A stretch of DNA of 64,000 nt from Bin87 sp965204685 (GTDB taxonomy: Bacteria; Chloroflexota; Dehalococcoidia; Lucifugimonadales; UBA3495): contig OZ242004.1 of assembly GCA_965204685.1 (NCBI GenBank), positions 62,001-126,000 of the forward strand. The letters run 5' to 3'. The notes under the pieces are model-generated. The model was given only the letters and a program-made list of their open reading frames with translations. It did not search any database and was not told the origin of the DNA. This document shows positions 57,966 through 64,000 of this stretch, piece after piece. The translations under genes were made by a program, and so were the position numbers. Position 1 is the first letter of the stretch. Every line of letters begins with the position of its first letter.

Positions 57966-59750
57966 GTGGCTGGCGGAACCGTCGAGTGCCACCGTGATGG
58001 CTTTGCGATTTCTTTGCGGGGCGTTGCAGTCCTGGTCTTGGCGCTACTGGTCGTGGTTTCAACTGCCTGCGGGCGCGAGGATTCGCCCGACGGCGTAGGG
58101 CAAGATGGCAAGTTCAGGGCGGAGGCTACGGAGGAAACGGGAAGCGCCACGCCCCAGCATGCAGGAGATGGTGAGACAGGGCAAATCAAGTTCCTCTCTG
58201 TCAGCGTCGGCTCACGCCACGCCTGCGCGGTGCGGGCGGACAGGTCTGTACTCTGCTGGGGCTACGACGATGATGGCCAGTCCGCTGCCCCGGATGGGGA
58301 GTTCGCCTCGGTCAGTGCCGGAACCAACCACACCTGCGGGGTAAAGACGGACAGCGCCGTAGTCTGCTGGGGCCTTGATTATGACGGTAGGGCCACGTCG
58401 CCAGCCGGGGTGTTCGCCTCCGTCAGCGCCGGGGGCCCTCTTACCTGCGGGGTGAGGATGGACGGCTCTCTCGCCTGCTGGGGCCCAAACGACTATGGAC
58501 AGGCTACGCCGCCGGACGGGGAGTTCGCTTCCGTCAGCGCTGGCTGGTACCACGCCTGCGGGGTGAAACGGGATGGCTCTGTGGAATGCTGGGGCGATGA
58601 TGAGGATGGCCAGGCTACTCCCCCGGACGGGGAGTTTGCCTCCGTCAGCGCCCATTCCACACACACCTGTGGGGTGAAGGTGAACGGCTCCGTCACCTGC
58701 TGGGGTTATGATGGATTCACCCAGCCACCCGGGGAATTCGCCTCAGTCAGCTTTGGGCAATTCCAAACCTGCGGGGTGAGGGTCGACGGCACCGTCGCCT
58801 GTTGGGACTATATTCGCGGTGGCCAAGCCACGCCGCCGGACGGAGAGTTCGCATCTGTCAGCGCCGGGTGGAGCCACACCTGCGGGGTGATGTTGGACGG
58901 CTCCCTCGCCTGCTGGGGTGAAAAGCCCGAAGAGTTTAACCCGGTTGTGCCGCCGGACGGGGAGTTCGCCTCCGTCAGCGCCGGGACAGACCACACCTGC
59001 GGGATAAGGACAGACGGCTCCCTCGCCTGCTGGGGCACTGATGATGGACAGGCCACGCCCCCGGCTGGTGAGTTCGCATCCGTCAGCTCAGGGTTCTTCC
59101 ACACCTGCGGGGTGAGGACGGACCGCTCCGTTGCCTGCTGGGGGGATGATTTCGAGGATGTTGGACAGATCACGCCGCCGGGTGGGGAATTGGCATCCGT
59201 CAGCTCAGGGGCGTTCCACACCTGTGGGGTGAGGATGGACGGCTCTCTCGCCTGCTGGGGCCTTAGCGATGGCCTTCTCGATGATGGACAGGCTACGCCG
59301 CCACAGGGGAAGTTTGCTTCCGTCAGCGCCGGATGGGACCACACCTGTGGGGTGAGGACGGACGGCTCCATCGCCTGCTGGGGCGATGACGTTCAATCGG
59401 ATGCGACGCCATCCGGGAAGTTCGCATCTGTCAGCGCAGGTCAGGTCCACACCTGCGGCGTGAAAGTGGACGGCTCCGTAATCTGCTGGGGCGTTGGTGG
59501 CGATGGCCGGACTATGCCGCCGGGTGGAGAGTTCACTTCCGTCAGCACTGGGAGTTATCACGCCTGCGGAGTGAAGGCGGACGGCTCTGTCGCCTGTTGG
59601 GGCTATAATGCCGATGGCCAGGCCACGCCGCCGGAGGGGAAGTTCACCTCCGTCAGCGCAGGACAGGACCACACCTGCGGGGTGAAACGGGATGGCTCTG
59701 TGGAATGCTGGGGGCCGCCGATTGTATTGCCCCCGTGGTTCGGCAAATAA
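57966..59750 (+). CDS. Lipoprotein with 14 RCC1-like repeats
   Basis: 594 residues; GTG start with AGGAG 5 bases upstream. The signal peptide ends in a lipobox (VVVSTAC, Cys35). From about residue 75 there are 14 repeats of about 36-42 residues with the pattern FASVSAG..HTCGV..DGS..CWG....GQATPP. Each repeat has two conserved Cys (in TCGV and CWG). This is the RCC1/alpha-tubulin-suppressor type; fourteen repeats would make two seven-bladed propellers. One repeat has CWD for CWG (about residue 278). Extracytoplasmic RCC1-like proteins are common in bacteria but their ligands are mostly unknown. The protein ends a few residues after the last repeat. Confidence 0.9.
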   Translation: MAGGTVECHRDGFAISLRGVAVLVLALLVVVSTACGREDSPDGVGQDGKFRAEATEETGSATPQHAGDGETGQIKFLSVSVGSRHACAVRADRSVLCWGYDDDGQSAAPDGEFASVSAGTNHTCGVKTDSAVVCWGLDYDGRATSPAGVFASVSAGGPLTCGVRMDGSLACWGPNDYGQATPPDGEFASVSAGWYHACGVKRDGSVECWGDDEDGQATPPDGEFASVSAHSTHTCGVKVNGSVTCWGYDGFTQPPGEFASVSFGQFQTCGVRVDGTVACWDYIRGGQATPPDGEFASVSAGWSHTCGVMLDGSLACWGEKPEEFNPVVPPDGEFASVSAGTDHTCGIRTDGSLACWGTDDGQATPPAGEFASVSSGFFHTCGVRTDRSVACWGDDFEDVGQITPPGGELASVSSGAFHTCGVRMDGSLACWGLSDGLLDDGQATPPQGKFASVSAGWDHTCGVRTDGSIACWGDDVQSDATPSGKFASVSAGQVHTCGVKVDGSVICWGVGGDGRTMPPGGEFTSVSTGSYHACGVKADGSVACWGYNADGQATPPEGKFTSVSAGQDHTCGVKRDGSVECWGPPIVLPPWFGK

Positions 59751-59754
59751 CTGC

Positions 59755-59930
59755 TGGCCAGTTTTTGAGCCGCGGCGGTGACGGCCTTGGTGGCATCCAG
59801 CTGGTCCTTCTTTCGTCGCAGGGAAGCGTCCAGAGCACAGTCGGAGCGGTGCAGCGCGTTGGCGGCCAGACCCAGCGCCGTCATCCCAGGGTTGGTACTG
59901 GGTTTGTTTTTCAGCTCATGTAGGGTGAAC
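59755..59930 (-). pseudogene. IS110-like transposase C-terminal relic
   Basis: On the - strand the frame reads MTALGLAANALHRSDCALDA, then SLRRKKDQLDATKAVTAAAQ and KLASSYL. This resembles the C-terminal helices of IS110-type transposases (GLRLAAQSLHRS.SALGA.YRR, PKAITATAHKLARI.Y). No catalytic part is present. It abuts the stop codon of the RCC1-like gene. Confidence 0.5.
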
Positions 59931-60052
59931 GTCCCCATACAGATGGGGGAGTTTGGCTGCGAGCGGTCGCTGCGAACCCTGCGTCTCGGCAACGGGTTGG
60001 GCGGGAATCTGGTACATTGCGCCGGCGATTTCGGGATGATGTTCACAGTGTG

Positions 60053-61450
60053 ATGATCGACACGGGACAACCGCCAGTGCGTCTGCCGCTGGTCAATAAA
60101 CTGCTGTTTGCCGCCGACCATGTCGGCTTGCAGGCCATGTCCTACTTCCGGCAGCAGTGGGTGCTGTTCTTTCTGGCGCCGCCGGCCGTGGCGGGCTTTA
60201 GCCGTGTTCCCGACGTGGCGCTGTTGGGCTTTGACATTGACGCCCGGGTGGTGGCCGGGGTTTTGATCTTCGCCGGCCGATTCGTCGACGCGTTCACGGA
60301 CCCGCTGATCGGCTGTGGAGCGACCGGACACGGAGCCGTTGGGGACGGCGGATACCGTTCATCCTGTTCAGCACGCCGTTTTACGCGGCGTTCGGGGCGC
60401 TGGTGTGGTTTCTGCCCACGGAGGGAAGCAGCTGGTGGAACGCGCTGTACTTCGTGCTGATGCTCGAATTGTTCTTCACGGCGGCGACCATGTCCAGCGG
60501 AGCGCTGGAGGCGCTGGTGCCGGAGCTGACCAGGACGGCGCAGGACCGGATGAACGTGGTGTGCCTGATCTTCTTGTTTGCGGTGGCCGGAGCGGGGGCT
60601 GGGGCTGGTGATGGGCGGTTTCATCAAGGATGCCTACGGGCTCCAGGTCGCAGGGACGGTCTTTGCATTGCTGGCGCTGGTGTTCAGGTATCTGTCGCTG
60701 CGGGCGGTGTGGAACCGCGCGCCGCGCGACACTGCGCCGGCGCAGGTTTCCTTTTGGAGCGGGCTGAAGGACACGCTGCAAAATTCGCAGTTCGTGGCGT
60801 TTCTGCCGACCTTCGTGATGTTCACCACTGGGGTCGGGCTGCTGCAGGGCTGGGTGCCGTTTTTCGCGGTGGCAGTGCTGCGGCAGGACCGGGACGGGGC
60901 GGCGTCGGGTTTGCTGTCCATGAGCGTCATCGCCGGCGTGGTGGTGGCCGGAGTCGTTTTCTGGGGCCTGCTCAGGGCTGGACGGGTCAGTAAGCGGCGC
61001 ATGTACGGGGTGTGCTTGGTGGCGAGCGGCCTGCTGTTCCCGCTGTTGGGACTGGTTGGCCTGGCACTGCCCGGCGGCCTGCTGCTGCAGGGACTGGCGT
61101 TCATGTTCATCGCCGGCATGCCCATGGCGGCGGTGTTCCTGCTGCCCAAGGGACTGACCGCCGACATCGCCGACTACGACGCTCTGGTCAGGGGAGAGCG
61201 CAGGGAGGCGATGTTCTACGCGACGCAGAACTTCTTCGAGAAGGTGACCTACGCGCTGCCGCCGCTGCTGCTGAGCCTGGTGTTGCAGTTGGGAGACTCG
61301 GCGGAGCATCCGTTGGGGATCAGACTGGCGCCCCTGCTGGCCGGCGGGCTGGTGCTGCTGGGGTTTGCGCTGTGGCCGCGCTACCGGCTGCCCGACACCA
61401 TCAATCGGGAGACGGTGACGGCGGTGGGGCTGCTGCGGCCGGCGGTTTGA
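60053..61450 (+). pseudogene. GPH-family (MelB-like) MFS transporter with two frameshifts
   Basis: The ATG at 60053 begins MIDTGQPPVRLPLVNKLLFA. The frame continues to RFVDAFTDPLIG, then shifts near 60315 to SDRTRSRWGRRIPFILF, the conserved GPH loop-2/3 motif, and shifts back near 60600 at GLVMGGFIKDAYGLQ. From there the protein is continuous to the end (DALVRGERREAMFYATQNFF). About twelve membrane segments can be traced across the three pieces. The two shifts compensate, so only about 95 codons are out of frame. The family moves sugars or other solutes with cations. Either a recent pseudogene or two assembly errors. Confidence 0.75.
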
Positions 61451-61544
61451 GGGCAACGAAAAGCTGCCGTATGGGAGTTCCCCAATTCGGGGTTGAGGAT
61501 GGCGCAGTTCCATATGGCGGGATATTGCTGCGTCTCGGTCTCTG

Positions 61545-61573
61545 TTGACGTATCCTCCGGCGGTTCCTATACT
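61545..61573 (+). promoter_or_regulatory. Strong sigma70-type promoter
   Basis: TTGACG (61545-61550), a 17-base spacer and TATACT (61568-61573), upstream of the two-gene operon 61634-63672. Confidence 0.7.
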
Positions 61574-61633
61574 CGGCCCACTCGGTTTTAGGCTGGTGAA
61601 AATTATCACATTGGCGGTTCGCTTTCGGACTGT

Positions 61634-62257
61634 GTGGAGACGTCGAGCTCTCCAATGGGCGTTGGCAACTACCGGTATCGCTCGGGCATCAGTCTTGGCC
61701 GCTCGTCAATAGGCTGGTACGCGTCTATTGAGTTACCCCAAAGGAAACGGAACGATTGGGTACAATGTATGAGCGATGGCACACTCAGCTTGGACGACTT
61801 CAGGGCCCGTTACTCGTTGAGGCCGCCTCAAAAGGAGGCGCTCGTTCGTGAAACCAAGCGTCTCGGAGAAGTCCGATTCTTGGAGGGAGCTCCGGCGACT
61901 GATGTATCTTTCGGTGCCCCGCCTCGCACTGCGGGAAAGGGTTTCAACACGTACCTCTGGGTAATCGATCAGCGAGGTGTTCCCTACATTTTGGAGGAGG
62001 AGTTGCCGGAACTTTGCGGGGAGAAGCCGAAACACACCAACCTGACCGAGGGGCGCTCGGCGTACATGGGTGGAGAGTTGTGGTTCCAGACACACTCTTC
62101 GCTGTGGTTATCCGGTAAGTCAGGGCGGTACGGCCCTCAGACGTCGGTTGAGCTTGATGATTCGGTCGCGGTTTTCCGGTGGTTTGGCTACACGGTCCGA
62201 TCACTGGGTTGGGACGATGCCGCTGGATGGTCCAAGGCGATATTGGAGGAGCCATGA
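61634..62257 (+). CDS. Hypothetical protein, first gene of an operon with an IrrE-like protein
   Basis: 207 residues from a GTG at 61634; an ATG at 61655 is an alternative, and neither has a clear ribosome site. The sequence has no signal peptide or membrane segment (FNTYLWVIDQRGVPYILEEE, then TVRSLGWDDAAGWSKAI). I do not recognise the family. Its stop overlaps the start of the next gene (ATGA), so translation is probably coupled and the two products likely work together. The strong promoter at 61545 lies upstream. Lower GC and codon use than the giant genes suggest a different origin. Confidence 0.7.
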   Translation: METSSSPMGVGNYRYRSGISLGRSSIGWYASIELPQRKRNDWVQCMSDGTLSLDDFRARYSLRPPQKEALVRETKRLGEVRFLEGAPATDVSFGAPPRTAGKGFNTYLWVIDQRGVPYILEEELPELCGEKPKHTNLTEGRSAYMGGELWFQTHSSLWLSGKSGRYGPQTSVELDDSVAVFRWFGYTVRSLGWDDAAGWSKAILEEP

Positions 62258-63672
62258 CGCCAGGTTTGCGTTTTGTATTTGGTCCGGATTCTGATGACCA
62301 ATCTTGGCGCGACGCGGTAAAACGGTGTTCGCAGGAATTTGTCCGAAGCCGGACGCAGTTGGCCCTGTACGAGCCGGAACGCAGGCCCACCGGGCACCGG
62401 CTCACCGCTTGGGAAGTTTGGCATGCGTACGGTTCTGATGTGGTAGAGGAGGCGGTTGAAAACGGTGTTGCCGTGCTCAAGGAAACCGAGGACGCCCCTG
62501 AAGCGGGTTTGCTAGGTTACTGGAAGGAATTGGGCGTCTCTTCTTCAGCGGTGGCTGAAGTGACGGGGCTGAGTGAAGAAGAGGTTTCGGCATGTGGGGT
62601 GAACCTGCGGGAACTCCCGATCAGGTCGTTGGAATCCATCGCGTTTGCGTTGGGACTGGACGAGAGGCTCTTGTCGTTCAAGGCTGATTGCGGGCCCGCT
62701 CCCGGATTGGCGGATCGATTGAATGAGTTATGGCGGGCGCCGTGCCGGGCTCCGGAGCGAGTTTCAGAAACGGCAACGTCTTCCTTGGCTGAAGCAGTTT
62801 CGGTGATGCGTGCCCAGACCAGGCTTGAGGGTTGGCTATCCGAGGACAGCGAGGTTCCTCGGTTCGAGACGACGGACGACTACGGAACGGAACCTTGGAG
62901 GGCTCGCCAAGAAGGGTACGCTCTGGCCGACAAAGTCAGAACGGAATTGAAAATTGGAAGCGGACGCATCGCCTCCATGCGTGACTTGGTTACGGATCGT
63001 TTGAGGATGCCCGTGGTTTGGACCAACTTGTCAGAAGGCGTCTCCGGAGCTACGGTATCCTGCCTGGACCATGATGGAAAAGAATTTCGCGGCGTTGCGG
63101 TCAATTCTGATGGTGGGAATGCCGATGTTTGGGTAAGGCGCGTCACATTGGCCAGGGAGTTGGGACACGTTCTGTTTGACCCTCCGGAGAGGATCGATTG
63201 TGTCCGGGTAAATCGCCATTTGAGTGGCGGTCTTCAAGAGGCACCGAGCGATGATCTCGTGGAGCAGAGGGCTGATGCCTTTGCTCTGGCGTTCCTAGCG
63301 CCACTGACAGGAGTCAGGGAGCGAGTACTGAAATTGCCGGCCAGTCAAGATGACGTTGGCCGGGTGATGAAAGATTTCGGGATGTGTGAGTCAGCGGCAC
63401 GGCGAAGGATTGCGAGCTGTTTCGATTGGGAATCCTCATATGTTATGACCGCCCCGTCGTGGGCGCGACCATTGCGCGCTGATCGTGTCGCAGAAGAATT
63501 GATCACGGAAAAGACGTTGCCCTGTAGCGTGAGGGAGTCTCGTCGTGGAAAGTTCGCCGAGGTGGTGAGTGATTGCTACAGGAACAGCCTGATTACTGAT
63601 GATACAGCGGCGTTGTACTTCGGTTGTTCAGCCGAGGAGGTGGCAGTGGGCAACGCCGCGACGGGTGTGTAG
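62254..63672 (+). CDS. IrrE/ImmA-like (COG2856) protein with HTH-like segment and altered zinc motif
   Basis: 472 residues; ATG at 62254 with GGAGGAG just upstream, overlapping the previous stop by 4 bases. A helical HTH-like part lies about 85-140 (SSSAVAEVTGLSEEEV, then LESIAFALGLDERLL). The peptidase-like domain (about 220-390) has VTLARELGHVLFDP where the family has HExxH: the first zinc-binding His is Arg301, while Glu302, His305 and the later Glu338 (VEQRADAFALAFLAP) remain. It is therefore probably not a normal zinc peptidase, or binds metal differently. Family members cleave repressors or act in stress and mobile-element control. Confidence 0.8.
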   Translation: MTPGLRFVFGPDSDDQSWRDAVKRCSQEFVRSRTQLALYEPERRPTGHRLTAWEVWHAYGSDVVEEAVENGVAVLKETEDAPEAGLLGYWKELGVSSSAVAEVTGLSEEEVSACGVNLRELPIRSLESIAFALGLDERLLSFKADCGPAPGLADRLNELWRAPCRAPERVSETATSSLAEAVSVMRAQTRLEGWLSEDSEVPRFETTDDYGTEPWRARQEGYALADKVRTELKIGSGRIASMRDLVTDRLRMPVVWTNLSEGVSGATVSCLDHDGKEFRGVAVNSDGGNADVWVRRVTLARELGHVLFDPPERIDCVRVNRHLSGGLQEAPSDDLVEQRADAFALAFLAPLTGVRERVLKLPASQDDVGRVMKDFGMCESAARRRIASCFDWESSYVMTAPSWARPLRADRVAEELITEKTLPCSVRESRRGKFAEVVSDCYRNSLITDDTAALYFGCSAEEVAVGNAATGV

Positions 63673-63675
63673 GCG

Positions 63676-63882
63676 TCAATCTTCGGACCGCGTGGCGGGC
63701 TCTGACGCCGGTAGCTGGGTGGTGCCGAGTCCCAGGTCGATGTTGAAACCGGCGACGGTGACCCCTTCCAGGATCTGCACTACCTTGACGCTGCTCCCCA
63801 CGGCGGCCATCAACAGGGCCGAGATGGTGGCCAGCGCCAGGTTGCAGGCCATCAGGTCGTAACGGGCGGGAGTTCGGTTCAA
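63676..63882 (-). CDS. Small single-pass membrane protein
   Basis: 68 residues from a TTG at 63882; an internal ATG at 63852 would give 58 residues. One membrane segment (LALATISALLMAAVGSSVKV) is followed by a short soluble tail (VAGFNIDLGLGTTQLP). There is no clear ribosome site for either start, but a perfect TATAAT lies upstream on the - strand at 63912-63917. It converges on the IrrE-like gene with 3 bases between the stops. Family not recognised. Confidence 0.5.
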   Translation of the reverse strand: MNRTPARYDLMACNLALATISALLMAAVGSSVKVVQILEGVTVAGFNIDLGLGTTQLPASEPATRSED

Positions 63883-63911
63883 GGTTTAGGACACTCGTTG
63901 GGACCCGTCGT

Positions 63912-63917
63912 ATTATA
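63912..63917 (-). promoter_or_regulatory. -10 element (TATAAT) for the small membrane protein
   Basis: Perfect TATAAT on the - strand, about 30 bases before the TTG start; no convincing -35 is seen. Confidence 0.45.
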
Positions 63918-64000
63918 TCAACGCGCTGGCTTCACTCGGCAGTGTTGACGCTGTTTCCGGAGCAGCCCTTTTGCGACTGGCGCCGTGACGATGTTGTCAT

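Noticed and set aside
1..64000. tRNA and rRNA genes
   Set aside because: None recognised by eye on either strand; a dedicated tRNA search was not possible here.
63939..64000. - strand frame entering from the right edge (22 codons ending at 63932-63934)
   Set aside because: Too short to judge; it could be the end of a gene outside the window, but nothing supports it.

Overview
The window is GC-rich bacterial DNA dominated by very large secreted repeat proteins. They combine GLUG repeats, Ig-like/cadherin-like domains, Calx-beta, MBG, cadherin-like beta-sandwich and FN3 domains. Together with a GAF/PAS hybrid sensor kinase carrying its own winged-helix output, a SWIM protein, a DUF5679-like protein and small lipoproteins, the gene content is most like an uncultivated Chloroflexota (SAR202/Dehalococcoidia-type) genome. 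This placement is inference; there is no rRNA or other marker gene in the window.

Layout. 1-5199: 3' part of a giant GLUG/Ig-like protein on the + strand. 5279-7020: a small membrane protein and an FN3-like lipoprotein (-). 7442-16920: three secreted proteins and the tail of a fourth, all on the - strand (7442-8767, the giant 9260-14950, 15313-16062, relic 16489-16920). 16885-17879: a relic of a second sensor-kinase gene carrying a 69-bp MITE-like insertion, then a small secreted FN3 protein. 17.9-22.3 kb: an accessory and decay zone with a HExxH protein fragment, an NYN nuclease pseudogene, a possible hsdR 5' stub, a VapBC-type toxin-antitoxin pair flanked by 146-bp direct repeats, a frameshifted hypothetical gene, a phage-type pseudogene and a cysteine-less DUF5679-like protein. 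22429-24171: SWIM zinc-finger protein. 24312-53080: four more giant or large secreted proteins on the - strand (24701-32773, 33524-41953, 42342-50258, 50282-53080; the last two look like an operon). 53345-55780: the intact hybrid kinase/response regulator. 56004-64000: FN3 protein, DUF2680-like secreted protein, transposase relics, a 14-repeat RCC1-like lipoprotein, a frameshifted GPH-type transporter, and a two-gene operon ending in an IrrE/ImmA-like protein with an altered zinc motif.

How the parts connect. Six intergenic regions carry one repeated divergent module. Each has a pair of GTATTT boxes spaced 12 bp, lying upstream of a - strand secreted-protein gene. On the + side each has a transcript start region with a stem-loop, followed by the beginning of the hybrid kinase gene. 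Only the copy at 53.2 kb leads into a full kinase. At 33.35 and 42.18 kb the same start runs into an intact 33-codon ORF that resembles the kinase N-terminal helix and stops just before a GC-rich hairpin shared with the converging surface gene. Two further copies are damaged versions of that micro-ORF, and one survives only as its first codons. The simplest reading is repeated duplication of a surface-gene/regulator unit, with loss of most kinase bodies but retention of the control region. The surviving kinase/regulator could therefore control all six surface transcription units. This is a hypothesis built from sequence and has not been tested.

Recent exchange among the giant genes is visible as a roughly 2.4-kb block (12421-14824 and 47741-50144) with no difference that I could find.
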